42,084 nt of DNA, from positions 1-42,084 of the IMG/VR virus record IMGVR_UViG_3300034105_002158. One strand, written 5' to 3'. This document shows positions 1 through 9,300 of this stretch, piece after piece (within the stretch, counting starts at the first letter, position 1; each line of letters opens with the position of its first letter). Made by a program: the position numbers and the translations under genes. The stretch comes from a virus. The notes beneath the pieces were generated by a model. That model worked only from the letters and a program-made list of their open reading frames with translations, ran no database searches and was not told the origin of the DNA.

Positions 1-285
1 GTTGTTGCTACAAAAGCACTTAAAGATTTAAACAAAACAGATAACTTTGACTGGAGAGAAGTTACTGTAGCAAAAATTTATGCTTGCGTAACAGAGGCTG
101 GATTGCCTTCTGACTTATTTTATGTTTGTTTAGATGGGCTAAGACTTGAAAATATTACTTCTACAAATTCTTTGTATGGACTTACTGGATACTCTGTAAT
201 TAAAAGTGTAGGTGCAAAACCAATTATAAAATCAGCAAACACAACAAACTATATTGAGTTTAGATTTGCCTTGGATGTTGGATAA
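1..285 (+). CDS. C-terminal part of a putative virion structural protein (5'-truncated)
   Basis: The frame is open from the first base of the window, so the gene starts upstream and only its last 94 residues are seen. The visible part is rich in beta-prone segments and ends in a hydrophobic strand (EFRFALDVG). Its stop overlaps the next ATG by one base (TAATG), so the two are probably translationally coupled. The next two genes also look like appendage proteins, so a baseplate or tail-appendage role is inferred from position only. I recognise no named family. An internal TTG at 103 is unlikely to be the start because the upstream reading continues without a break. Confidence 0.6.
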   Translation, partial: VVATKALKDLNKTDNFDWREVTVAKIYACVTEAGLPSDLFYVCLDGLRLENITSTNSLYGLTGYSVIKSVGAKPIIKSANTTNYIEFRFALDVG

Positions 286-713
286 TGGCAGACAAAGGAA
301 TAAAAAATGTTATTATTAAAAAAGATTTACTTGGAAAAGTAACATCGTCTAATTCAAGAGTTTTAAGATTTAGATTAATAGCAGAAGATAAAAACAGAAA
401 GTCAGCATATTCAAAAATATTTATTCTTGGTTCTGAGGCTGTTGTTACTGGCCCAGGAGATCTTAATATTATTGGTAATACAATTTTTCTAAATTGGGCA
501 GTAGGAGAAGTTTCAATACAAATAACCTATGATATCTTTGTAGGGTTTGATGGAGCAACTCCGTCTTATCTAGGAACATCTGGATCACAAAACTATTCAT
601 TTTTAAAAACAGGAACACAGTCAGTAAGGGCTATAGTTCAAATATCATCTATTAATCCAGCACTTACAGAAAACTTAGAAGTCTATGACTCTGGAATCGT
701 AAGTCTGGTATAA
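285..713 (+). CDS. putative virion protein, beta-sandwich (Fn3-like) fold
   Basis: The protein has 142 residues. After a basic N-terminus (about residues 1-30) comes a region of alternating beta strands and Gly/Ser/Asn turns (about 50-142) that resembles a fibronectin-III or Ig-like domain, as often found on phage tails. It contains no cysteine and no catalytic motif. The start is set by TAATG coupling to the upstream gene. The 3' end overlaps the -10 element of the next gene's promoter. The virion role is inferred from fold impression and neighbours, not from a recognised family. Confidence 0.5.
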   Translation: MADKGIKNVIIKKDLLGKVTSSNSRVLRFRLIAEDKNRKSAYSKIFILGSEAVVTGPGDLNIIGNTIFLNWAVGEVSIQITYDIFVGFDGATPSYLGTSGSQNYSFLKTGTQSVRAIVQISSINPALTENLEVYDSGIVSLV

Positions 714-714
714 T
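706..714 (+). promoter_or_regulatory. extended -10 promoter, predicted leaderless
   Basis: TGG followed by TATAAT (709-714), then six bases to the ATG at 721. Transcription would begin at or next to the start codon. The element overlaps the stop codon of the upstream gene. I see no clear -35 box. Confidence 0.55.
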
Positions 715-720
715 TATAGT

Positions 721-1164
721 ATGGCAATATTACCCGTACCAGAGCGAGGTCAACCACTAGATGTAACATATATCTATCAGATTGTTAAGGCTATTAATGA
801 TCTCTCTGTTCAGGTATCACCATCAGCATATAAATATGTAACCATAGACACGCCTAACGCTGGAAAACAAAGCGTAAAAGCATCTGAGGCAAGAATCATT
901 GGTGGGTATGTTCAAGTTACAACAAGCGCAACACAGACTGCTGGATCTTCTCAGCCATTTTCTTATGATTTTTCAAGCGAGTTTAAGTTTGCACCAGTGG
1001 TAACAGCAACACCAGTTAACGTTGGAAATACTGATGCTGGTAAAGATGTTACAGTTACATTAAAAAGTGTCTCAACTTCTAAAGTTGAGGGTACAGTTAA
1101 ATTTAATGCTGGAGGCGACACAAGTATTGGTATTAATCTAATAATTATTGGAATACCAAATTAA
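721..1164 (+). CDS. putative tail-fibre / receptor-binding tip protein
   Basis: 147 residues. A short helical N-terminus (about 1-35, containing PVPERGQPLD) is followed by Ser/Thr-rich beta structure. The C-terminal half (about 80-147) reads like the compact beta-sandwich tip of phage fibres, similar to H-type-lectin-like domains: alternating Val/Thr strands ending in a hydrophobic strand IGINLIIIGIPN. It sits at the end of the structural block and has its own promoter. Its stop overlaps the next ATG (TAATG). The tip role is an inference from sequence character; no catalytic residues are visible. Confidence 0.45.
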   Translation: MAILPVPERGQPLDVTYIYQIVKAINDLSVQVSPSAYKYVTIDTPNAGKQSVKASEARIIGGYVQVTTSATQTAGSSQPFSYDFSSEFKFAPVVTATPVNVGNTDAGKDVTVTLKSVSTSKVEGTVKFNAGGDTSIGINLIIIGIPN

Positions 1165-1355
1165 TGATGTCATGCAAAAAATGTAAGGGAAGAATGTTCA
1201 TAGATAGGCAATATACTGAGATTAACCATCTAGAAGTATATTGTATGACTTGCGGAGTAAGAGTATTTTTTCATCCACCTAGCCACACTTTGGAGGGACA
1301 ATGGTTACTAAAAAGGGAACTATTGAGAGCGAAAAGTACAATGAGTCACCTGTAA
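1164..1355 (+). CDS. small zinc-ribbon protein
   Basis: 63 residues with two CxxC knuckles (CKKC near residue 4 and CMTC near residue 27), as in a treble-clef or rubredoxin-like zinc ribbon. The start is fixed by TAATG coupling. The last 55 bases overlap the next gene in another frame, and that gene has its own strong ribosome-binding site inside this one. The C-terminal tail may therefore not be functionally important. Nucleic-acid binding or protein-protein contact is possible; no specific role can be named. Confidence 0.55.
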   Translation: MMSCKKCKGRMFIDRQYTEINHLEVYCMTCGVRVFFHPPSHTLEGQWLLKRELLRAKSTMSHL

Positions 1356-1843
1356 TACCAGGTAACAAAAAAGTTTGGTTTCTTAATGGAGACCTAGTTA
1401 GAATACATCACTACAATCACTCTAATGGAATAATGTCTGTTTATAATATAAACAAAGATCAAATTGAAAGTTGTTTAATTAATGATTTTAGAAATAAAAG
1501 AGAGCGAGCATACACGGTAGGTCAGACTGCTGATTTAGTTAATCGTCATAAAAAATATATGCCATCACTAATGAAACGAGGAGTCATTCCATTTCCAACG
1601 GGATCTCAAAAAGGTGGAGCAAGAGGGTTTCAGGTAAGATCATATTATTCAGAATCGCAAGTAAAAGAGATACGTGATATACTTGCTTCATATCATATTG
1701 GTCGACCAAGAAAAGATAAATTAATTACTAATGATATTACGCCTAGCAAACAAGAGTTGACACGAAGAATGGGCGATGGTATACTTACTTATAGGAAAAC
1801 TGAAGATGGACGATTTATTCCAGTATGGAATGAGTCTATATAA
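1301..1843 (+). CDS. MerR-like helix-turn-helix DNA-binding protein
   Basis: 180 residues. The start is chosen from GGAGG at 1292-1296, four bases before the ATG. Residues about 66-130 look like a winged-helix or MerR-type reader: a helix-turn-helix (YTVGQTADLVNRH) then a basic wing and a helix. A GRPRKDK stretch near residue 135 resembles an AT-hook. The last 44 codons (from 1709) are repeated at about four-fifths identity downstream of the next gene, at 2521-2655. That shows this 3' end was duplicated around the sulfotransferase gene. Likely a transcription regulator or DNA-associated protein; the target is unknown. Confidence 0.5.
   Translation: MVTKKGTIESEKYNESPVIPGNKKVWFLNGDLVRIHHYNHSNGIMSVYNINKDQIESCLINDFRNKRERAYTVGQTADLVNRHKKYMPSLMKRGVIPFPTGSQKGGARGFQVRSYYSESQVKEIRDILASYHIGRPRKDKLITNDITPSKQELTRRMGDGILTYRKTEDGRFIPVWNESI
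1709..1843 (+). repeat. direct repeat copy A (3' end of HTH gene)
   Basis: 135 bases encoding the last 44 codons plus stop of the HTH gene. They match 2521-2655 without any gap and with mostly synonymous or conservative differences, for example both end in GRFIPVWNESI. The two copies bracket the sulfotransferase gene. Confidence 0.9.
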
Positions 1844-1888
1844 TTTAGAAATGGGTGTGGTAATGAAAAACGAAACTGGACGCATTAA

Positions 1889-2521
1889 ATGATATATTCA
1901 AAAAAATATAATTTTTTATATTTAAAAAACAAAAAAGTTGGAGGGTCTTCAACTGAAATTTGTTTATCTCAAATAATGGATAAAGATGCTGCTGTAACAC
2001 CAGTATATCCAATAGATGAAAGACATAGTCCAAGAAATCATGAAAAATTTTTTAATCATATCCCATATTCAGAATTAGAAGCACTAATTGAAAATTTATC
2101 TGAAGTAGATTCATGCGTTGTAGTCAGAAATCCATACGATACAGTCTTATCAGATTTCTTTTTGCAGATAGAGTATACAGGTAATATGCAAAACTATTTA
2201 TCTGGAGATAGACCTGACTTTGTAAATAAATATTTTGAAAACACTTTAAGAAAAGATTGGCGTGGGTGGTTAAAAAGCACAAAAGATTTATACTCAAAGG
2301 ATGGCACTATTCAGGTTAAAAATGTTATTAAATATGAAGATGGCATTGAGCCAGGTATTAATCAAATTTTAGAGCCCAAAGGATTGCATTTAGATTTAAA
2401 TGTATATCAAAAAAATCATAGGCCAAAAGAAATAACTCCAAAAGATGTGTTTTCAGAAAAGCAGATGCAAGATATTGCACATGAGTGGGCCTGGGAATTT
2501 GATACATTTAAGTACAATTAA
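1889..2521 (+). CDS. sulfotransferase-family protein
   Basis: 210 residues. Two signatures of PAPS-dependent sulfotransferases are visible: a 5'-phosphosulfate-binding loop near the N-terminus (KKVGGSSTE, residues 15-23, comparable with KTAGTS loops) and the 3'-phosphate segment VVVRNPYDTVLSDF (77-90), with Arg80 and Ser88 in the expected places. Such enzymes move sulfate from PAPS to hydroxyl or amino groups of glycans or small molecules. It starts at an ATG that overlaps the stop of a 13-codon mini-ORF (1850-1891). The gene looks more A+T-rich than its neighbours and is bracketed by a direct repeat, so recent insertion is likely. The substrate is unknown. Confidence 0.72.
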   Translation: MIYSKKYNFLYLKNKKVGGSSTEICLSQIMDKDAAVTPVYPIDERHSPRNHEKFFNHIPYSELEALIENLSEVDSCVVVRNPYDTVLSDFFLQIEYTGNMQNYLSGDRPDFVNKYFENTLRKDWRGWLKSTKDLYSKDGTIQVKNVIKYEDGIEPGINQILEPKGLHLDLNVYQKNHRPKEITPKDVFSEKQMQDIAHEWAWEFDTFKYN

Positions 2522-2655
2522 GAAAAGACAAATTAATAACAAATAACATGACTCCTACAAGCCAAGAGTTGACAAGGCGCATAGGAGACGGTATACTTAC
2601 ATATACGAGAACTAAAGATGGACGATTTATTCCAGTGTGGAATGAATCTATTTAA
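2521..2655 (+). pseudogene. duplicated 3' end of the HTH gene (direct repeat copy B)
   Basis: Forty-four codons plus TAA, readable without interruption and starting at the last base of the sulfotransferase stop. They correspond residue for residue to the C-terminus of the protein at 1301-1843. There is no upstream domain, so this is a remnant. An ATG at 2548 could at most give a 35-residue peptide. Synonymous differences show that both copies have been diverging under some constraint, or that the new 3' end was imported from a related phage. Confidence 0.8.
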
Positions 2656-2668
2656 CGAAGGGTATAAA

Positions 2669-2878
2669 ATGGAAAACGAAGAGACAAAGGTATCCGTTAC
2701 ACTTGGGTACACACTTAACCTTGGCAACTTTCAATCACTAAGACTTGATCTTGGCGTTTCAGATTCTCGCAAGAGTGGAGAGACTGTTGATCAGGCTTTT
2801 GAGCGTGTTTACAAGTTTGTTGAAGATAAACTTACAGACAAAATTAGGGAAGCACAAGAAGAGGCTGCCGAAGCATAA
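2669..2878 (+). CDS. conserved small phage protein, function unknown
   Basis: 69 residues. The start at 2669 is preferred because the earlier in-frame ATG (2618) lies inside the decayed repeat, while GAAGGG sits just upstream of 2669. Two beta strands (KVSVTLGYTLNLG, LRLDLGVSD) are followed by an amphipathic, Glu/Lys-rich C-terminal helix. The stop overlaps the next ATG (TAATG). It leads the replication operon, but I recognise no catalytic motif and name no function. Confidence 0.6.
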   Translation: MENEETKVSVTLGYTLNLGNFQSLRLDLGVSDSRKSGETVDQAFERVYKFVEDKLTDKIREAQEEAAEA

Positions 2879-3186
2879 TGGTAGAACGCAAAGACCGTAT
2901 GGCTTTGCTTTCAAGATACAGTAAGTATCATACCGCAAGGTACGAATCTAAGCCATCCCTTAACTTAAATGTAGAACAGTGGGCCTCCGATGCTCTTGTT
3001 GAATCATACACACTACCAGGGTGTTACGATATACTTGAGTATTACTTTTCAGTTGCAGAGAACCCCTCTTGGAACTACTTTGCATATAACGCAGAAAAAA
3101 TATTAAAGGCACAAAAAGATAATATAAAAGACAGTTTAGAAAGAGCAGAGCGTAGAAGAATGGCAAAGGAGTGGCTAAGTGAATAA
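2878..3186 (+). CDS. hypothetical protein ahead of the helicase (possible loader or accessory)
   Basis: 102 residues, mostly helical, with aromatic-rich motifs (EYYFSVAENPSWNYFAYNAEKIL, about residues 48-70) and a strongly basic C-terminal helix (RAERRRMAKEW). It overlaps the DnaB-like helicase gene by eight bases, a position often taken by helicase loaders or primosome accessories. The loader idea rests on position only; there is no AAA+ motif and the protein is too small for a DnaC-type ATPase. Confidence 0.5.
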   Translation: MVERKDRMALLSRYSKYHTARYESKPSLNLNVEQWASDALVESYTLPGCYDILEYYFSVAENPSWNYFAYNAEKILKAQKDNIKDSLERAERRRMAKEWLSE

Positions 3187-4399
3187 TACAGAGTCAAAAC
3201 TTATTACAGCAGTGCTTAAAGATAAGCAGATGCATGTTCTTCTTCAAGCCAATGTTGATAACTTATTAAGAACCCATGGAGATATTTGGGAGTTTATTCG
3301 TTTATATTTTGAGGCTAATGCATCCTTGCCTCCAGCAGAATTAGTTACAGAAAAGTTTAGAGACTTTGAACCAGTAGCAAGCGTAGGAGCAACAAAGCAC
3401 CACCTTGAAGAACTTCAGGGTGAGTATTTAAATGATAGCCTAAAAGATATTCTAAGGTCAGCAGCAACAAATGTTCAAAATAATCAGGGCGTTGTTGCAT
3501 TAAATGATTTAATTACAAAGACATCAGAATTAAAAAAGAATACATCTGCAATTCGTGATATTGATGTTACGGATCTTGAGTCTGCCGTTGCTTACTTTGA
3601 AAATCTAAAAAAGCAACAACTTCTTGGTCATGTTGGTATTAAGACTGGACTGCCAGGGTTTGATAACTACCTTCCTTCAGGAATTATGCCTGGCCAACTT
3701 GGAGTGTTTTTAGCATATCCAGGTATTGGAAAATCTTGGTTAGCATTATACTTTGCAGTTCAAGCATGGAAGCAGGGGAAAAGCCCTCTAGTCATTAGTC
3801 TTGAAATGTCTGAGACAGAAGTTCGTAATCGTGTATTTACAATTATGGGTGAAGGTCGTTGGTCTCATAGAAAATTAAGTAATGGCGAAGTTGAGATGGA
3901 CATGCTAAAAGAATGGCATGAAAAAAATCTTAAAGGCAAGCCAGAATTTCACATCATATCAAATGACCAGGGTGGGGAAATTAACCCCTCCGTTCTTCGT
4001 GGAAAGATTGATCAATACAAACCAGACTTTGTAATCGTTGACTACCTTCAGTTAATGGCTCCTAATCAGAAGTCAGATAATGAAACGGTACGAATGAAGA
4101 ACCTTTCAAGAGAACTCAAACTAATGGCTATTGGAGAAGAAGTTCCTATTATTGCTATTTCTTCTGCTACACCAGATGATGTTAATGATCTATCTTCAGT
4201 CCCGACACTTGGTCAAACTGCATGGTCTAGACAGATTGCTTACGATGCAGACTGGGTGCTTGCTCTTGGCCGTGGGACTAATAGCGATATCATTGAATGC
4301 GCCTTTAGAAAAAACCGTAATGGGTTTATGGGAGATTTCCTAGTTCAATGTGATTTTGACAAGGGATACTATCGATATAAAGATTTTGAAGATAAGTAG
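3179..4399 (+). CDS. dnaB: replicative DNA helicase, DnaB-like
   Basis: 406 residues, the usual size for phage DnaB/gp4-type helicases. An N-terminal helical domain (about 1-140) precedes a RecA-fold motor. The Walker A is AYPGIGKS (179-186), with Ala in place of the first Gly; Walker B is VIVDYLQLMAP. The protein should unwind DNA at the fork as a hexamer and pair with the primase gene at 4684. The start is GTG at 3179, supported by AAGGAG eight bases upstream and an overlap with the previous gene. Confidence 0.88.
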   Translation: MNNTESKLITAVLKDKQMHVLLQANVDNLLRTHGDIWEFIRLYFEANASLPPAELVTEKFRDFEPVASVGATKHHLEELQGEYLNDSLKDILRSAATNVQNNQGVVALNDLITKTSELKKNTSAIRDIDVTDLESAVAYFENLKKQQLLGHVGIKTGLPGFDNYLPSGIMPGQLGVFLAYPGIGKSWLALYFAVQAWKQGKSPLVISLEMSETEVRNRVFTIMGEGRWSHRKLSNGEVEMDMLKEWHEKNLKGKPEFHIISNDQGGEINPSVLRGKIDQYKPDFVIVDYLQLMAPNQKSDNETVRMKNLSRELKLMAIGEEVPIIAISSATPDDVNDLSSVPTLGQTAWSRQIAYDADWVLALGRGTNSDIIECAFRKNRNGFMGDFLVQCDFDKGYYRYKDFEDK

Positions 4400-4400
4400 T

Positions 4401-4406
4401 TATAAT
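4401..4406 (+). promoter_or_regulatory. -10 promoter element, predicted leaderless
   Basis: TATAAT directly after the helicase stop and five bases before the ATG at 4412. It resembles the other near-leaderless promoters of the window. Confidence 0.45.
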
Positions 4407-4411
4407 ATGAT

Positions 4412-4765
4412 ATGTCAGAAAACATGGAGTCTTTACCACCTACGTTCTATCATCATAAACCTATAAAAAAGTTTTATCTTGATGGAGTAATTCATGACGA
4501 CTCTATGATTGGTAGACTTAAAATAGAATATGTAAGATTATTAGTCTCAGAAATGAAACTAAGCGGGTATGTGCCAAGGCTTGACCTTGACCCAGACTTC
4601 ACTATACGATATAATGATAAAAAGAACTTTTACGAATTTGAATTATCAATACAGGCAGTTTACGCAGGGAAAAGGAAAAGCGAATGGATAGCAGGAATAG
4701 ACGGAACGAATCCAATCTTTATACCGCAGACCAAGTTAAAAGAGTCCTTACAGGATCGGGTATAG
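4412..4765 (+). CDS. hypothetical protein
   Basis: 117 residues, mixed alpha/beta, with acidic-aromatic segments (PRLDLDPDFTIRY) and no cysteine. It lies between helicase and primase and overlaps the primase by 82 bases in a different frame. It may be a replication accessory by position; no family is recognised. The overlap is long but both frames read well, so I keep both genes. Confidence 0.5.
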   Translation: MSENMESLPPTFYHHKPIKKFYLDGVIHDDSMIGRLKIEYVRLLVSEMKLSGYVPRLDLDPDFTIRYNDKKNFYEFELSIQAVYAGKRKSEWIAGIDGTNPIFIPQTKLKESLQDRV

Positions 4766-5628
4766 ATATTGAGTCTGATTTATCAGATAACTATATAGTC
4801 TTTTGTCCATTTCACAACAACCACAGAACCCCAGCAGGAGAAGTACATAAATCAAACGGTTTATTCTTTTGTTTTTCTTGTCAGAAAACAGCAGACCTTC
4901 TTGAACTAATAATGCACACTTCTGGAAGAACCTATTTTGAATCAGCAAGATATATTAAATCAAAAGAAAAATTAAGTAATCTTGTTGATGACATAAATAA
5001 AAGCCTAATAGTTGAAGAAGAGTTTAAACAATTTGACATAGATATATTAAAAAGACTTTATAACAATTTAGTTTTATTAGATAGACCAAAAAATTATTTT
5101 AAATCAAGACACATAGAGATGCAGTCCTGGGCAAAGTTTTCACTTGGCTATTCTGATAAGCAAGATATGGTTACCGTTCCAGTCCATAGCCCAGATGGGA
5201 TTCCAATTGGATTTGTTGGCAGATCTATTGAAGGAAAAGATTTTAAGAATACTCCAGGACTTCCAAAAAGTAAAACATTATTTAACTTGCATAGAGTAAA
5301 AAAGTCTGATAGAGTGTATGTAGTGGAGTCATCATTTGATGCAATAAGGCTTGACCAAGTAGGTCTTCCAGCCGTTGCAACCTTGGGTGCAAACGTATCA
5401 AACATACAAACAGAATTGCTTCAAAAGTATTTCAATAACATTATTGTTATTGCCGATAACGATGAGGCAGGAGGAAACATGAAAGATAGGATAGTTGAAA
5501 AACTTTCTACTCGTGTTTCTGTTATTAAACTAAACAATCAGTATAAAGATATTGGAGATATGTCCGACGAAGAACTTAAGAATTTAGAGTTCCAGTTTGA
5601 CAAATCAATATCTCTTATGCTAAACTAA
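4684..5628 (+). CDS. DNA primase (CHC2 zinc finger + TOPRIM)
   Basis: 314 residues. The N-terminal zinc finger is CPFH (Cys41, His44) with CFSC (Cys63, Cys66). The TOPRIM core has its Glu in VYVVESSFDA (Glu215) and the DxD in ADNDEAGG (Asp258, Asp260). The protein is shorter than bacterial DnaG and has no recognisable helicase-binding domain, as in small phage primases. It would lay RNA primers for the polymerase encoded at 6310. The ATG at 4684 has an AAAAGGAAAAG stretch upstream. An alternative start further inside would cut into the region before the zinc finger. Confidence 0.85.
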   Translation: MDSRNRRNESNLYTADQVKRVLTGSGIDIESDLSDNYIVFCPFHNNHRTPAGEVHKSNGLFFCFSCQKTADLLELIMHTSGRTYFESARYIKSKEKLSNLVDDINKSLIVEEEFKQFDIDILKRLYNNLVLLDRPKNYFKSRHIEMQSWAKFSLGYSDKQDMVTVPVHSPDGIPIGFVGRSIEGKDFKNTPGLPKSKTLFNLHRVKKSDRVYVVESSFDAIRLDQVGLPAVATLGANVSNIQTELLQKYFNNIIVIADNDEAGGNMKDRIVEKLSTRVSVIKLNNQYKDIGDMSDEELKNLEFQFDKSISLMLN

Positions 5629-5651
5629 TATAACAAACAAAGGAGAAATAT

Positions 5652-6308
5652 ATGAGCGTAGTAAAGGGACTCAAGAACATTAATGCCCTGCTCGACAAGC
5701 CAAAGTATGAAAACGACGGGCCAAAGTTAAAATGGCTAAAACTCGCTGACGGACAATCAGTTAAGATTCGATTTATCGAAGAACTTGATGAAGACTCAGC
5801 AAACTATAATGAAGGTCGTGGACTAGCACTTGTTGTTAAAGAACACGTAAATCCAAAGGACTACAAGCGTAAGGCTGTAGACACATTGGAATCTGAAGGC
5901 CGTGACTGGGCAGAAGAAATGCATCGTAAAGATCCAAAAGCAGGTTGGCGTGGTCGCCTTCGTTTCTATTGCAACGTATTAGTTGATGATGGAATTGAAG
6001 CACCATATGTTGCAATCTGGTCAATGGGCATCAGCAAGCAATCATCATTCAACACAATTCGTGAGTATGCTCTTGAAACAGGAAGCATCTCAAACGTACT
6101 ATGGAAGTTAAAGCGTAATGGTCAGGGAACTGAAACTAATTACACACTTATTCCAGCAGCACCAGATAAGGAACCATTTGCATGGGGAACAGTTGAACCT
6201 TATCCTCTTGAGTCAGCACTTAAGAAGATTCCTTATGCAGAGCAAGAAGCATACTATTTGGGCTTTGATGGTCCATCTGTAACTTCATCTACCAACGCAG
6301 ATTGGTAA
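5652..6308 (+). CDS. single-stranded DNA-binding protein, gp32-like
   Basis: 218 residues. The pattern fits phage gp32-type SSBs rather than bacterial SSB: a short N-terminal self-association-like segment, then an OB-fold region with RFYCNVLVDDG, YVAIWSMG and NVLWKLKRNGQGTETNYTLIP (about 100-165). The typical zinc cysteines of T4 gp32 are not evident. It has a good AGGAGA ribosome site and is placed between primase and polymerase. Expected to coat lagging-strand ssDNA. The family call is by pattern, hence moderate confidence. Confidence 0.62.
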   Translation: MSVVKGLKNINALLDKPKYENDGPKLKWLKLADGQSVKIRFIEELDEDSANYNEGRGLALVVKEHVNPKDYKRKAVDTLESEGRDWAEEMHRKDPKAGWRGRLRFYCNVLVDDGIEAPYVAIWSMGISKQSSFNTIREYALETGSISNVLWKLKRNGQGTETNYTLIPAAPDKEPFAWGTVEPYPLESALKKIPYAEQEAYYLGFDGPSVTSSTNADW

Positions 6309-6309
6309 T

Positions 6310-9300
6310 ATGAATTACGTAGGCTTACATGTCCATACCCATTTTAGTTTATTTGATGGGATTGCTACTCCAGAAGAATACGTGAACCGTGCAGTTGAGT
6401 TAGGGATGCCAGCAATTGCCATCACTGACCACGGTACTTTATCTGGGCATAGGGAACTGCACCGTATTGCAAAAGCAAATGGCATTAAGCCAATTCTAGG
6501 TCTAGAAGGATACATGTGTGCAGACATATCTGATACAAGAGATAAGTCTGAAAGAGAAGGTCAGCAAGATCTTGTCTACAACCACATTATCCTTCTAGCC
6601 AAGAATCAAATTGGTTTAGAAAACCTTAACAAGATTAGTGAACTATCTTGGACAGATGGTTTCTTTAAGAAGCCAAGATTTGATTTTACTATTTTGGAAA
6701 AGTATAAAGAAGGAATTATTGTTACTTCTGCTTGTCCAAGTAGTGTGCTTGTAAAAGCATTAGAAGAAGAAGAGTTTGCTCTTGCCAAGAAGTATATATC
6801 TTGGTTCAAGGAACGCTTTAAAGATGACTACTATATTGAAGTCATGCCTCACAATGATGCACAGATTAACAAATATTTAATTGAACTTGCAGATGAGTTT
6901 GGAATCAAGGTTGTTGTAACACCAGACTGCCACCATGTTGATCCATCACAAAAAGAAGTGCAAGAGTTTAAGTTGCTTATGAACACACACGGTAAGTTTG
7001 TAAAAGATGCAACATATGAGAAGTCAAAGAAAAAAGGCAGCATGATGGAACGCCTTGACTATCTTTATGGCGAAGACCGTCAGATTACATTTAATAAGTT
7101 TGATATTCACCTGCTCTCATATGAAGAGATTAAAGCAGCGATGGAATCGCAGGGGATTGATAGACCTGACATATACTCAAACACAATCCTATTAGCAGAG
7201 ACAGTAGGAGACTATGGAATTCAAGAAGGATTAGACTTGCTACCAGTACAGTACAAGGGTCCTGATAAAGAACTTGCAAAGGCTGCATTAGAAGGTTTGG
7301 TAGAAAGAGGTTTGTCAGAAAACCAAGAGTATCTTGACAGACTTGAAGAAGAGTTAAAGATTATTAAGGATAAAAAGTTTGCTCCATATTTCCTTGTTGT
7401 AAGTAACATGATCAACTGGGCAAAGAAGGAAGAGATTATGGTTGGCCCAGGTCGTGGTTCTTCTGCTGGTTCTCTTGTCTGTTATGCATTAAAGATTACA
7501 GACATTGATCCTATTGAGCACAATCTTTTGTTTTTCCGTTTTATTAATCCAGAACGTAATGACTTCCCAGATATTGATACAGATATTCAGGATACTCGTC
7601 GTGAAGAAGTTAAAGACTATCTTGTTAGACAGTATCGACATGTTGCATCTATTGCTACCTTCCTTGAGTTTACTGGCAAGGGAATTGTTAGAGATGTTTC
7701 ACGAGTATTAAATATTCCTTTATCAGATGTTAATAAGGTTTTAAAAACTGTAGACTCCTGGGATGATTTCTGCACATCAAAATCAACATATGAATTTCGT
7801 CAAAAGTATCCAGAAGTAGAAGTCTATGGAGAACAACTTCGTGGTCGCATTCGTGGTACAGGTATTCACGCAGCAGGCGTAGTAACAAGCAAAGAGCCAA
7901 TCTTTAGATACGCACCACTTGAAACAAGATCGTCTACTGGTTCTGATGAAAGAATTCCTGTAGTTGGTGTTGATATGGAAGAGGCTGAAAGAATTGGTTT
8001 AATTAAAATTGATGCTTTAGGTCTTAAAACTTTGTCTGTTCTTAAAAATACAATTGACATAATTAAAGAGCGAGATGGAAAAAAGATTGACCTTCTTAAG
8101 ATTAAGATGGACGATGCAAATGTTTATCAGATGCTTTCTGATGGATACACAAAAGGAGTCTTCCAATGTGAAGCAGCACCATACACAAACCTTCTTGTTA
8201 AGATGGGAGTTAAGAACCTAAATGAACTAGCAGCGTCTAATGCTCTTGTTCGTCCAGGTGCAATGAATACTATTGGAAAAGACTATGTTGATCGTAAGCA
8301 TGGTCGTCAAAATATATCTTATACACACCAAGTATTAAAAGAATTTACGGAGGACACTTATGGTTGTATTCTTTACCAAGAACAAGTTATGCAAGCATGC
8401 GTACACCTTGGCGGTATGTCCATGTCGGAAGCAGATAAAGTTAGAAAGATCATTGGAAAGAAAAAAGATGCTAAAGAATTTGATCAGTTTAAAGAGAAGT
8501 TCGTAGAGGGTGCATCAAAGTTTATCTCTCCTAACCTTGCTCGTGATTTATGGCATGACTTTGAGGCTCACGCAGGGTACTCATTTAACAAGTCTCACGC
8601 AGTAGCATACTCAACGCTATCCTATTGGACAGCATGGCTAAAGTATTATTACCCACTTGAGTTTATGTACTCAGTGCTAAAAAATGAAAAGGACAAAGAT
8701 GCAAGAACTGAATACCTTATTGAAGCAAAAAGAATGGGCATTAGCGTTAAGTTACCTCACATTAACGATTCGGATATTGATTTTAAGATTGAGGGTAAAG
8801 GCATTCGGTTTGGACTCAGTGCTATCAAGTTCATATCTGACAAAATTGGTGAAAGATACATATCTGCACGACCATTCAATTCGTACAAAGAACTTGAGGA
8901 ATTTACATTTACCAAAGGAAATGGAGTAAACAGTCGTGCACTCCAAGCACTAAGAGCAATAGGCGCAGCAACCTTTAATGATAATCCTAGAAATGATCAG
9001 GAGATTAAAGAGAACCTATATGAATACTTAAACCTTCCAGAGTTTAATATTACTATTCCTTCTCATTACTATGCATTTATTCAGGACATTGTTGACTTTG
9101 AAGAAAAAGGATCATACATTTTTATGGGTATGGTAAAATCAATTAAGCGAGGAACAGGATGGTCACGAGTTGAAGTTTTGGACAAAACTGGCAGTGTCGG
9201 TATATTTGACGATGAAAATACGATTATTGAGACAGGTCGTTCTTATCTGCTTTTGTGTAATGACAACAGGATTGTTTCTTTCATACCTTCAGATGAAATA

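Noticed and set aside
1850-1891. 13-codon ORF between the HTH and sulfotransferase genes
   Set aside because: Its stop overlaps the sulfotransferase ATG, so it could aid coupling, but it is too short to claim as a gene.
2618-2668. Earlier ATG for the gene at 2669
   Set aside because: The 17 extra codons lie mostly in the duplicated 3' end of the HTH gene, in another frame, and have no ribosome site.
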